Source of the DNA: JAVJUV01 sp047314965 | Lineage (GTDB): Bacteria; Pseudomonadota; Alphaproteobacteria; Rhodobacterales; Rhodobacteraceae | DNA length: 64,000 nucleotides | Direction: 5' to 3' | Assembly: GCF_047314965.1 (NCBI RefSeq) | Contig: NZ_JBLBVK010000050.1 | Location: 56,405-120,404, forward strand | In this document: in pieces, positions 25,361 to 33,942 of the stretch | Layout: the number at the start of each line of letters is the position of its first letter | Numbering within the stretch: position 1 is the stretch's first letter | Position numbers and translations under genes: made by a program | The notes under the pieces: model-generated | Database searches by the model: none | The model's input: the letters and a program-made list of their open reading frames with translations, nothing else | Told to the model about the DNA's origin: nothing

Positions 25361-25859
25361 CGAAATACCTCAACTCCTCAGGCAAATGGCCCCATCTGAC
25401 ACCGAAGTGACTGGTAAGGACACCGGCGCCCCTGCAAGTCACCAAAAATTATCGATATTATTAATGGGAGACTCAAAATATGGCAATTCCCTGTTCGGAA
25501 GCTTGCGCTCCCGAAGGTCGTCGGAATGCGGTCATTCCGCCCAAGAGTCCATGTTCCACCCAAGGTTGCAGGCAAATCGATACGAACGCTGCAGGTTCAA
25601 TCCACTTCGCGCAATCGTGGGTTCAACTAACACTTCTTAAATGGCCTGCGATTTTGAGGTTTTCCGGCTATCAATCTGGATTTCAAAGATAAATCCGCAA
25701 CGTACCTGGCGTTAGTGCAGCCCGCAAAAAAACCTTGCAAAGATGACGAGTTCGGATAGCGTGCCCGCAGTTGAGTTGGGTGGGGCAATTTTCTCAATTC
25801 AGAGAGCCAGGGTGAACACACCCCGAAGCCCCGCTTTTTTATGAGTTGGGGTATTTCAA
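25361..25859. other. Divergent intergenic region, no gene seen
   Basis: 499 nt between the amidohydrolase operon and the oxidase gene. Open frames here are short and lack any family features. The DNA is more AT-rich than its surroundings and includes a 7 bp hairpin CGGAATG/CATTCCG (about 25523-25540). It should hold both promoters, but none can be assigned with confidence. Confidence 0.5.
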
Positions 25860-28800
25860 ATGTCAGATTCTCTCTCTCCTTCAATTGATGTTGACGGTGG
25901 CGGTGTATGGACCGGCGTGCAGGAGTGGCCGCTGATCGGCATCCACGCAACCTTGACGGCAGACAACCAGCTGCTGACGTTCGGGACCGATGAACTGGGC
26001 ATGCAAGGCGGCCAGGTTTTTTATGACATCTGGGACTACCAGACCGACACGCACTATACGCTGCCCAACTCCACGGGCACCGACATCTTTTGCTCAGTCT
26101 CGGTACTCGTACCCGAAACCGGCGACATTCTGATCATTGGCGGTGATGCACGGCCCTTGGGAACCGTCAACGCGGGCGTCAAGGATGTGAACGTCCTCGA
26201 CACGGAGACACTTGCCCTATCCGCACTGCCGACCACAGAAACCGGTCTGACTTACGCCCGGTGGTATGCAACTGCCGTGACGCTTTCCAATGGCAAGATC
26301 CTCGTTCTGGGCGGAATCGATGAGAACAAGGTCGGACAGGGAACCCCCGAGCTCTACACACCGGGAGGCGGCTTCAAGACGCTCGATGGCGCAGCCTCGG
26401 GCGCAATTGCATCGGGCTGGTTCTACCCCCGCGCTTGGGAGACGTCCGACGGTGACGTCGCCATCATAACGAATCTTGGCGCAGGCACGATGTATCGCCT
26501 TGATCCATCCGGGGATGGATCAATCGCGTATTACGGTGATCTGCCATTCAGTTCTGCCAATAATCTGCCGGCGGTCATGTACGGCGTGGATACATTCCTG
26601 ATCATGTCGACTGCAGGCGAACTCTGGTCGGTGAATGTCTCGGGCGCCTCTCCGGTCGCTTCCATGGTCGCGGATATTGGAGCGCCCAGATATTTCTCGA
26701 ACATGACGGTCCTCGCCAACGGCAACGTCGGTGTGTTCGGAGGCGGCAGCGCGACGGATGTCGGCGGGTTGGGTACACTCTACACCGATGCGGTGATCTT
26801 TTCGCCTTCGACCGGGACAGTCACGATCGGCGATGGCGAAGCCAATGGACGGCTCTATCACTCCACCGCCATTCTCCTGCCCGATGGCTCTGTCCTGTCC
26901 CTGGGAGGCGGCGCGCCTGGCCCATTCACACAGTTGAACGGCGAGTTCTACTACCCTGAAATGCTGTTCGAGAGCGGCGCCGGAGCGCGGGCGGATGCGA
27001 TCGACATCCTCGAGGCGCCCAGAACCATCGAACAAAGGGCAAGTTTTCAGCTCACCGTCGATGACCCGACAAGCGTTACCCGCGTAACCATGGTGAAAAG
27101 CGGGACCGTCACGCACACGTTGAACATGGAAACGCGATTTATCGAAGCGAATTTCTCTGTCGACAATGCCTCCGGCATCGTCACGGTCGATCCGGGCAGC
27201 AATTCGAATATCCTCACGCCGGGCGCTTGGATGGTCTTCGTTCTGGATGAAAATGGAGTTCCATCGGAGGCCGCCACCATCATGGTCGGGCTCGGCGGCG
27301 AGCGGTACCTGCCGCAGCTTGGCGCTTTCGTGACATTGAATGGCGAAGCCGACTTGCAGGCCGCCGACAACGAGTTTCTCCTGACACCGGACCAAACTTG
27401 GTCTTCCGGTAGCGTTGTGACCAATCAACGTATAGATTTCGCACAGGACTTCACCCTCAACGTTTCGCTTTATCTGGGTGACAAGGACGCAGCCGATGGG
27501 ATGGCGATTGCGTTCCACAACGACCCGTACACCTCGGACGCGGTCGGTGGTCAGGGCGGGAGTCTCGGAGTTTCCGGAATTGCCAATGTGTTCGGGATCG
27601 AATTCGACACCTGGAATAACGCTGGCGCCGAAGTCAGCGACACCCATTCCGGGTTCATAACGACCAATGGTGGAGCGCTGACCGAAGTCGGAGCGCATAC
27701 GGCGCTGGCTCCGCTTGAAGATGGCCTCTGGCACGATGTCGTGGTGATCTGGGACGCCCAGACGCAGACGATAAGCTATACACTTGATGGAATTCTGATC
27801 GACAGCCTGACAGGTGATCTGACAGGAACCCACTTCGGCGGACAAACTGCGGCCTATCTTGCAATCACGGCATCCACCGGTGGCGCAGGGAACAATCAGG
27901 CTGTTCGCATCAACGGGTTCACCGGTTACTTCGAAGGCGAGACGTCAACTAACACCACGCCTCTGGCAAGTGACGATGAGAACGGTCCGTTTCTTATTTC
28001 GGAACTGACCTCGTCAACAGGTCAAGTGCTGAAGGTTGATGGAACGAATGTCCTTGTGAACGATACCGATGATGATGGCGATGGGTTAAGTATCGTTGAA
28101 ATCAATAGTGTCGCGGTAACGGGTAGCGGATGGCAAGGGTGGCGGGATGCTTCCAACGGCGGCCAGATTGCCATGAACACCGACGGGCGGGTCCAGTTTC
28201 GCGATCCCGATGGCGATTTCAGTCAACTTCCCCTTGGCGAACGGGCGGAGACATCGATTACCTACACGATTTCCGATGGGAATGGCGGAACCTCTGATGC
28301 AACCGTAACTTACGTCATTGAGGGTATTGCCGTTGTTGGAGTGAATTCTTCCCCGGAAGCCAACGATGACACGTCGTCGAACATCCTTGCCTCTTCGCTT
28401 AACTCCGACGGAACCGCAGTTAAGATCAGCGGCCCGAATGTCCTGTCGAATGACAGCGACGCGAATGGCGACAGCTTAACCATCGTTGCGATCGACGGTG
28501 TGGCGGTCACCGGGGCTGGGTGGCAAGGCTGGCGGGATGCGTCGCAAGGCGGGCAGATCGTCCTGAATACCGACGGCCGGGTTCAGTTTCGGGATGCCGA
28601 CGGCGACTTCGCCAATCTGCGACTTGGAGAGGTGGTCGAGACATCGATCACGTACACTGTCTCCGATGGAAATGGCGGAAGAGATATTGGAACGATTACC
28701 TTTGTGATTGAAGGCGATGCGATCACCGGCCCGAATGCTGCGCCAGTTGCAAACGACGACGAAAATGGCACGATCCTGGCCTCGCAACTATACGACGGCA

Positions 28801-29162
28801 CTGGCACTGCGCGGAAACTCGAAGGTGAAAACGTTCTCGCAAACGACAGCGATCCCGATGGCGACGCTGTGGCTATCGTTGCAGTTGGCAGCGACACCGT
28901 AACAACGAGTGGCTGGCAGGGATGGCGCGATGCCTCTAACGGTGGTCAGATCGCTCTGAACACGGACGGTCGAGTCCGTTTCCGCGATGCCGAGTTCGAG
29001 TTCGCCGACCTCTCTCCGGGAGAAGCAATCGATACATCCTTGGAGTACACGATCTCCGACGGCAACGGCCGGACGGCATCCGCAATGATCACGTTTACGG
29101 TCACGGCTGACGAGTTCGAGCTCGCGCTCGACAGCGACTTCGGCGATGTGATTTTGGGGTAG
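25860..29162 (+). CDS. Galactose-oxidase-like copper radical oxidase with lectin and cadherin-like repeats
   Basis: 1100 aa. Residues 15-360 form a kelch-type propeller and 370-480 a galactose oxidase C-terminal (DUF1929) domain. All copper-radical ligands can be aligned by eye: Cys78 (TDIFCSV), Tyr136 (ARWYATAV), Tyr333-His334 (RLYHSTAILLPDG) and His419 (TVTHTLN). Residues about 488-690 resemble a bacterial L-type lectin (DGMAIAFHND, FGIEFDTWNN). Three cadherin/VCBS-like repeats follow (704-822, 833-951, 962-1082). It should oxidise a primary alcohol of a carbohydrate to an aldehyde, making H2O2, outside the cell. There is no signal peptide and no RTX repeat; type I secretion is a guess. A terminator lies at 29213-29249. 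Confidence 0.85.
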   Translation: MSDSLSPSIDVDGGGVWTGVQEWPLIGIHATLTADNQLLTFGTDELGMQGGQVFYDIWDYQTDTHYTLPNSTGTDIFCSVSVLVPETGDILIIGGDARPLGTVNAGVKDVNVLDTETLALSALPTTETGLTYARWYATAVTLSNGKILVLGGIDENKVGQGTPELYTPGGGFKTLDGAASGAIASGWFYPRAWETSDGDVAIITNLGAGTMYRLDPSGDGSIAYYGDLPFSSANNLPAVMYGVDTFLIMSTAGELWSVNVSGASPVASMVADIGAPRYFSNMTVLANGNVGVFGGGSATDVGGLGTLYTDAVIFSPSTGTVTIGDGEANGRLYHSTAILLPDGSVLSLGGGAPGPFTQLNGEFYYPEMLFESGAGARADAIDILEAPRTIEQRASFQLTVDDPTSVTRVTMVKSGTVTHTLNMETRFIEANFSVDNASGIVTVDPGSNSNILTPGAWMVFVLDENGVPSEAATIMVGLGGERYLPQLGAFVTLNGEADLQAADNEFLLTPDQTWSSGSVVTNQRIDFAQDFTLNVSLYLGDKDAADGMAIAFHNDPYTSDAVGGQGGSLGVSGIANVFGIEFDTWNNAGAEVSDTHSGFITTNGGALTEVGAHTALAPLEDGLWHDVVVIWDAQTQTISYTLDGILIDSLTGDLTGTHFGGQTAAYLAITASTGGAGNNQAVRINGFTGYFEGETSTNTTPLASDDENGPFLISELTSSTGQVLKVDGTNVLVNDTDDDGDGLSIVEINSVAVTGSGWQGWRDASNGGQIAMNTDGRVQFRDPDGDFSQLPLGERAETSITYTISDGNGGTSDATVTYVIEGIAVVGVNSSPEANDDTSSNILASSLNSDGTAVKISGPNVLSNDSDANGDSLTIVAIDGVAVTGAGWQGWRDASQGGQIVLNTDGRVQFRDADGDFANLRLGEVVETSITYTVSDGNGGRDIGTITFVIEGDAITGPNAAPVANDDENGTILASQLYDGTGTARKLEGENVLANDSDPDGDAVAIVAVGSDTVTTSGWQGWRDASNGGQIALNTDGRVRFRDAEFEFADLSPGEAIDTSLEYTISDGNGRTASAMITFTVTADEFELALDSDFGDVILG
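27969..29105 (+). repeat. Three cadherin-like repeat units within the oxidase gene
   Basis: Three units of about 130 codons encode near-identical blocks: a NDTD/NDSD calcium-like loop, then GWQGWRDAS at residues 757, 887 and 1018, NTDGRV(Q/R)FRD, and a TYT(I/V)SDGNG strand. The DNA repeats are diverged enough to suggest old duplication rather than assembly error. Confidence 0.85.
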
Positions 29163-29212
29163 TTCCCACAACCTTCTGAAGCGGAGCCATACGGTCGCGC
29201 TCTTTCACTGAC

Positions 29213-29249
29213 GGCGATGAGGTATAACCTCACCGCCAAACTTTTTTTA
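29213..29249 (+). terminator. Rho-independent terminator after the copper radical oxidase gene
   Basis: GGCG-A-TGAGGT, loop ATA, ACCTCA-C-CGCC forms a ten-pair stem with one mismatch, followed by AAAC and seven T. It lies 51 nt after the stop and makes the oxidase gene monocistronic. Confidence 0.8.
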
Positions 29250-29393
29250 TCTTTGTTCGTTTCAACGAGCTTGCCTGGCGAGTGTCCTGCCTGAGGGAAT
29301 TGGCCAATTCCGGTGGTCAACAGCCCTCGCCCCACAATGGTCAGATTCTTGGTCAATAGAGATTAATACTGAGATATTTGGGTAGCCGGACAT

Positions 29394-30041
29394 ATGAACG
29401 CACTTGTCGGAGGACTATGGGCCTCAGCGAGCAGATCACGGGATTCACTTCAGCTTCGCGTGAATGTCACGAACTCGGGTTTCAACGTCGCAGCGATGCC
29501 GACATCCAGGTATGACCGTGCGTTTCTCCTGGAATTCCTGTTCAAACTGACCGGGGTGCTCTTCATTCCCGCAGGAGGAATCTTTCTGTTCTTGCCCATG
29601 ATGTTCCTGCCAAGCACGACAAACGGAACAGCACTCTGGACAAGCCAGGTCGCGTTGTTGGCAGCCTTCATTTTTGTGGGCGTTGCTTTGCATCGATGGG
29701 CAAACAAGGGCTTTCGCCAAAGAATTCAGGTAGATGCGGCGCGCAGTGAAATCCGTATCGGAACGGTGAACATTGAAGGCGATTTCCACTTGCGGGCGAC
29801 CTATGCCGTCTCCGACATCGAAAGCTTCTTCATCATCAGGTCCGGGGACGCAGCGCTACCGGCAAAACTGAAAATGCGCCTCAAGACAGGAACGCAAACG
29901 ATAAGTGTCGTCGAAGGCCCCGAGAAGTCTCTCGTCCCAATTCTCGAGCGGATAACCCTGACGCTCCGACCTCCCAAGATGAAAAATCGGCGTGTTCGCA
30001 CCCAAACGACCGGCCGGTTCATTCGAATGTCTTTCAATTGA
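29394..30041 (+). CDS. Hypothetical membrane protein
   Basis: 215 aa, not recognised. Two hydrophobic segments (about residues 47-73, GVLFIPAGGIFLFLPMMFLP; and 82-99, SQVALLAAFIFVGVALH) are followed by a basic cytoplasmic-looking beta-rich domain of about 110 aa ending in a Lys/Arg-rich tail. ATG at 29496 (MPTSRYDRAF) is an equally plausible start and would remove 34 residues without homology; neither has a clear RBS. It stands alone between the oxidase and the convergent LysR gene. Confidence 0.5.
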   Translation: MNALVGGLWASASRSRDSLQLRVNVTNSGFNVAAMPTSRYDRAFLLEFLFKLTGVLFIPAGGIFLFLPMMFLPSTTNGTALWTSQVALLAAFIFVGVALHRWANKGFRQRIQVDAARSEIRIGTVNIEGDFHLRATYAVSDIESFFIIRSGDAALPAKLKMRLKTGTQTISVVEGPEKSLVPILERITLTLRPPKMKNRRVRTQTTGRFIRMSFN

Positions 30042-30158
30042 GCGCCGACTCGCATCCCCGCCTTCAGGAAGGATGCGCATAGAGGCAAGTGATAGAAGAC
30101 TGACGGAATTCCTCCGGTTATATCGCAGTGGCTGCAATATGCCTCTTACCGGCGCCGG

Positions 30159-31064
30159 CTAGCCGAGTTCGTCCAGAGCCGACACCAATTCGTCCATCAG
30201 AAAGCCGTAGAACGCCTGCCCCGCATCGCTCAAGGGAACAGACATCGGTTCAATCCTTATGTAGTCAACCGAAAGCCGCGGCCCCGTGAACGGAATGACA
30301 CGACGCCGTTCACCCTTTAGATCCGGCAGGCACATGATACCTGGTAGGATCGTTGCCCAATCCGACCGGGCCACGAGATCAAGTGTCGAGAACATGGAGT
30401 CGAGTTCCATGAGACGTCCGGTCTCGATCCCGTTCGTCGCAAAGTACTGATCGATCTTGCGGCGCCGGACGTTTTCAGGACTGGGCAGAACCAGATTCAA
30501 GGGTGGAAGATCGGCAAGATGAACGGGACCGTCCGACTTGATCGGGCTATCCTTGGAAACGACAAGATACTCCTGATCCGATCCCATAAGGTTCGCGCGC
30601 AACCGGACGTCTACATCGAATGCAGGGACCACCGCAAAATCCAGCTCGCCTGCAAGAATCTGCCGCGACAGTTCGCTGGAATAAGCTTCGCGGACGGTGA
30701 TCTTCACGTTGGGATACTCTTCCGCGAAACGAACCACTGCCGGTCCCAGCACCGCGCGCGTGAATGTAGGCATCAAACCGACAGTGACATGCCCCGTGAC
30801 CGCACCGGACAACGCACGAAGATTTGCCTCTGCTTCGGTTGCGGCGTGAACGACCCGAACAGCATCGCGATAGAAGCGCTTACCCGCCTCGGTCGGCGTG
30901 ACGCCGGTCGAACTGCGGTGCAGCAGTTGGACCTGATAGCGGTCCTCAAGCTGGCGAATATGCATCGACAGCCCCGACTGCGTCGCATTCACGCGCTGCG
31001 CCCCGGCCGAAAACGAACCCTCCTCGAAAACGGCCAAGAAGTACTTCAGGTGCTGAAGTTTCAC
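30159..31064 (-). CDS. LysR-family transcriptional regulator
   Basis: 301 aa. The N-terminal HTH (residues 1-60: LKYFLAVFEEGSFSAGAQRVNATQSGLSMHIRQLE) is canonical; the effector domain begins near residue 90 (GHVTVGLMPTF). It is transcribed away from the flavin reductase operon across 116 nt, the usual layout for a LysR activator of the neighbouring genes. The effector is unknown. Confidence 0.92.
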   Translation of the reverse strand: MKLQHLKYFLAVFEEGSFSAGAQRVNATQSGLSMHIRQLEDRYQVQLLHRSSTGVTPTEAGKRFYRDAVRVVHAATEAEANLRALSGAVTGHVTVGLMPTFTRAVLGPAVVRFAEEYPNVKITVREAYSSELSRQILAGELDFAVVPAFDVDVRLRANLMGSDQEYLVVSKDSPIKSDGPVHLADLPPLNLVLPSPENVRRRKIDQYFATNGIETGRLMELDSMFSTLDLVARSDWATILPGIMCLPDLKGERRRVIPFTGPRLSVDYIRIEPMSVPLSDAGQAFYGFLMDELVSALDELG

Positions 31065-31135
31065 AAAATCCCCGCCAGCTACCGTTTCGCTATCAGAAGT
31101 TCAGATCGAGATTATCATCAATTATTAGTTTTTGA

Positions 31136-31165
31136 ACACCCTCAGACCGCTATCTATGAGGGTGT
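31136..31165. promoter_or_regulatory. 9 bp inverted repeat upstream of the flavin reductase gene
   Basis: ACACCCTCA (31136-31144), 12 nt, TGAGGGTGT (31157-31165) is a perfect inverted repeat ending 15 nt before the ATG at 31181. It may be an operator or an mRNA hairpin close to the RBS. A LysR site (T-N11-A) is expected in the same gap, and this repeat is the most symmetrical element there. Confidence 0.5.
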
Positions 31166-31180
31166 AAACTGGAGAAATGG

Positions 31181-31687
31181 ATGAATATGCACAGCTCCCA
31201 TTCAGCCCCGTTCGACTCGCGGGAACTGCGCGATGTCCTTGGCCGCTTTGCAACGGGAGTCGCGGTAATTACCACTTGCGGCGACAAGGACCAGCCGCTG
31301 GGACTTACTGTCAATTCCTTCGCATCGGTGTCGCTGGACCCGCCTGAAATCCTTTGGAGCATTGTCTCGACAGCGCCCTCTCGTCCCGCCTTCGAACAAC
31401 ACAGCGCCTTCGCCGTGAACGTCATGCAGGAACAGGATAAGGACAAGGTCTTTCGTTTCGCGAAGCCTCTGGAAAACAAGTTCGAAGGGATTGCGTGGCG
31501 ACGGGGATGGCGCGGTGTACCGGTTCTGGAACACGCCCTTGCAACCTTGGAATGCGACGTCAAACAGATGATCCCCTGCGGAGATCATCACATCATCGTT
31601 GGCTCGGTCCGGGCCATCCACGGTCGAGAGGGCGAGCCGCTCGTCTTCTTCCGTGGTCAATTCACGTCATTGAGGGCAGCCGAATGA
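31181..31687 (+). CDS. Flavin reductase family protein
   Basis: 168 aa, HpaC/DIM6-like split-barrel domain: GRFATGVAVITT, LGLTVNSFASVSLDPPEILWSI and the GDHHIIVGSV core are diagnostic. Such proteins reduce FMN or FAD with NAD(P)H for a partner monooxygenase. No monooxygenase is present in the window, so it may serve one elsewhere or act on its own. First gene of a three-gene operon; its stop overlaps the next start (ATGA). Confidence 0.9.
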   Translation: MNMHSSHSAPFDSRELRDVLGRFATGVAVITTCGDKDQPLGLTVNSFASVSLDPPEILWSIVSTAPSRPAFEQHSAFAVNVMQEQDKDKVFRFAKPLENKFEGIAWRRGWRGVPVLEHALATLECDVKQMIPCGDHHIIVGSVRAIHGREGEPLVFFRGQFTSLRAAE

Positions 31688-32712
31688 GCGGATCAGCTGA
31701 GAATAATTCGTTGCGCATCGCCATCGCCGGTTTCGGTTGGTGGGGGCGTCATATGGTGAACCGGCTCAGGCAGCATGACAGCATCTCCGTCATCGCGATC
31801 ATCGAGCCTGTGCTGTCCGTGCATGCCGACATTCGTGCGGAAGGGTTGGAACCACTTTCAGATCTGGATACCGCACTGGCGCGCAGCGATATCGATGCGG
31901 TTGTTCTGACCACGCCCAACCCCGTTCACGAACAACAGGTGATCGCCTGTGCCAGCGCTGGCAAGCATGTCTTCTGCGAAAAACCATTGGGACTGACGGC
32001 CGCCAGTGCGCGCCGCTCGGTCGCGGCGGTTGAAAGTGCAGGCGTGCAACTGGGCATCGGCCACGAACGGCGCTTCGAACCTGCGATGGTCTCCTTGAAA
32101 TCGGCCATCGACGCCGGCGAACTTGGAACGATCATGCATGCCGAAGCCGCTTTTTCGCATGACAAGCTGATCGCCGTCCCGAAAGGCGACTGGCGGACGT
32201 CGAAAGCCGTCGCGCCTGCCGCCGGCATGACCGCTATGGGCATTCACCTGACAGATCTTCTGATTTCTTTCTTCGGACGGGTGAAGACCGTGCAGGCGAT
32301 GACAGCCAGCCGTTCCCTCGGTTGGGAAACAGGCGATGTCGTCACCGCGCAACTCGGCTTTGAAGAAGGCATGACGGCGACGCTGTCAGCGGTTCTGCAT
32401 ACCCCGCATTTCATCCGGATGCATGTCTTTGGGACGAGGCAGTGGATCGAAATCCTGAACGAAAGCCATCCGGACACGCCGGGTGGCAAGGTGAATTACC
32501 TCGTGGCCGAGACTGGCAAAGACACGGTTCACAAGGTGCTCGCCTGGGAGGACTCGGTCGTACGCAACCTCGAGTCCTTTGCGGCAGCGATCGCGGGACA
32601 GGCAGACTATCCATTCACCACCGAGCAGATGGTACATAACATCGAAGTGTTGGAAGCCATTACGCGTTCGGCCGAAGACCGGCGCACAGTCGAAATCTCC
32701 GAACTGGAATGA
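31684..32712 (+). CDS. Gfo/Idh/MocA-family oxidoreductase
   Basis: 342 aa NAD(P)-dependent dehydrogenase. The Rossmann motif IAGFGWWG lies near the N-terminus and the conserved EKPLG of the family follows at about residue 97. The C-terminal alpha/beta domain is complete. The start at 31684 is set by the ATGA overlap with the flavin reductase gene; an in-frame extension inside that gene is a shadow. Probable substrate class: sugars, inositols or related hydroxy acids. The stop overlaps the BKACE start. Confidence 0.9.
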   Translation: MSGSAENNSLRIAIAGFGWWGRHMVNRLRQHDSISVIAIIEPVLSVHADIRAEGLEPLSDLDTALARSDIDAVVLTTPNPVHEQQVIACASAGKHVFCEKPLGLTAASARRSVAAVESAGVQLGIGHERRFEPAMVSLKSAIDAGELGTIMHAEAAFSHDKLIAVPKGDWRTSKAVAPAAGMTAMGIHLTDLLISFFGRVKTVQAMTASRSLGWETGDVVTAQLGFEEGMTATLSAVLHTPHFIRMHVFGTRQWIEILNESHPDTPGGKVNYLVAETGKDTVHKVLAWEDSVVRNLESFAAAIAGQADYPFTTEQMVHNIEVLEAITRSAEDRRTVEISELE

Positions 32713-33521
32713 CAGCCCCCCTGCCCCGATTGATGGTCGCGCCGAACGGCGCGAGGCGCAGCAAGGCCGACCACCCGGCGCTGCCGATCACGATCGACGA
32801 GACCGTTGAAACCGCCATTGCCTGCCAGCAAGCCGGCGCGGACGGCATTCACCTGCACGTGCGTGATAAGGACGTCCGGCACAGTCTCGATGCCGGTCTA
32901 TACCGCGAAGCACTTGCCGCGCTATCCGAGGCGGCCCCGGGGCTGTTCCTGCAAGTCACGAGCGAGGCTGGAGGCCGGTACGACGCCGACGCCCAACGAG
33001 CCATGATCCGCGATCTTAAGCCCGCCTCGGTGTCGGTAGCCTTGCGCGAGATGCTTGCCAACCCAAGCGATGCGGACGAGGCACAGGCCTTCTATTACTG
33101 GGCGATGAACGAAGGGGTGGGCGTTCATCACATCGTCTATTCGCCAGACGAACTGCGCTGGCTTCTGTCTTGCATCCGCGATGGCTTGATCCCCGGCCAA
33201 AAGCACCAGTTGCAGTTGGTCCTTGGCTCCTACACCGGAACCGACCTCCCTAGCCCATCCGACCTTGATGGCTTCCTGTCCCTGATCGAGCCACAGCAGG
33301 AGGACGCCCTGTCGTTCGACTGGATGCTCTGCGCATTCGGGACGGCGGAAACGTCCTGCCTTGTGGAAGCGGCGCGCAGAGGCGGAAAGATGCGGGTCGG
33401 GTTCGAGAACTCACTTTGGAACGCCAACGGTTCGGTCGCCAAAGACAACGCTGAGCGGGTCGCCGAGGTATGTGCCGCGTTGAATGCGCTATCTCAGACT
33501 TTGTCGCCGGACGACAGATGA
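32709..33521 (+). CDS. 3-keto-5-aminohexanoate cleavage protein (BKACE/DUF849)
   Basis: 270 aa Zn-dependent TIM barrel. The N-terminal VAPNGARRSKADHPALPIT and the metal pair in GIHLHVRD (residues 46-53) identify the BKACE family, which condenses a beta-keto acid with acetyl-CoA to give acetoacetate plus a new CoA ester. VTSEAGG and FGTAETSCL are further conserved spots. It overlaps the Gfo/Idh/MocA gene by 4 nt, suggesting that the dehydrogenase makes its beta-keto substrate. Its 3' end overlaps the convergent cupin gene by 28 bp. Confidence 0.9.
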   Translation: MTAPLPRLMVAPNGARRSKADHPALPITIDETVETAIACQQAGADGIHLHVRDKDVRHSLDAGLYREALAALSEAAPGLFLQVTSEAGGRYDADAQRAMIRDLKPASVSVALREMLANPSDADEAQAFYYWAMNEGVGVHHIVYSPDELRWLLSCIRDGLIPGQKHQLQLVLGSYTGTDLPSPSDLDGFLSLIEPQQEDALSFDWMLCAFGTAETSCLVEAARRGGKMRVGFENSLWNANGSVAKDNAERVAEVCAALNALSQTLSPDDR

Positions 33522-33898
33522 GGCACGGTCTCCCCTGTCTCAGTGAAGGTGCGCGTGACCTCGGCCGCCGCGTATATCCAGAGGATCTTCAGAGGGGTAT
33601 CGCCGATGTTCAGGAAGCGATGGGGCATGTCGGCGGGGATAAAGCTCGTGTCCATGGGACCAAGCTCCGTCTGAACACCCGCAACTTCCGCCAGGGCCCG
33701 GCCTTCGAGTACCGTGACCTGCTCGTCGCAGTTGTGGCTGTGCATGGGGGCCTTCATACCAACAGGAAAGACGGTCGTGCCCGTGGTAAATGGTGGATTC
33801 TCGACACGCTCGCGCCCGATCATCAGGCGGGTTTCAACACCGTCGCCGCGGGCGAAGGGCGAAATCGAGTCATAGGAAACAATAGCTTGCGTGCTCAT
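33494..33898 (-). CDS. Cupin-domain protein
   Basis: 134 aa single-domain cupin. Motif 1 is PMHSHNCDEQVTVLEG and motif 2 FIPADMPHRFLNIGD, giving the usual His metal ligands. The start 33898 (MSTQAIVSYD) has a good RBS (GGAGATAT) and removes nine non-homologous residues of the longer frame. Divergent from the Ldh-family gene with 44 nt between. Likely a small dioxygenase, isomerase or sensor; not assignable. Confidence 0.85.
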   Translation of the reverse strand: MSTQAIVSYDSISPFARGDGVETRLMIGRERVENPPFTTGTTVFPVGMKAPMHSHNCDEQVTVLEGRALAEVAGVQTELGPMDTSFIPADMPHRFLNIGDTPLKILWIYAAAEVTRTFTETGETVPHLSSGDKV

Positions 33899-33942
33899 GG
33901 GATATCTCCGCGTGGGGGCCTTCAAAGGGGAGTGAATTAGAA

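Noticed and set aside
26520..27845. 441-codon minus-strand open frame inside the copper radical oxidase gene
   Set aside because: Antisense to a protein with clear domains and conserved ligands; no recognisable motifs of its own.
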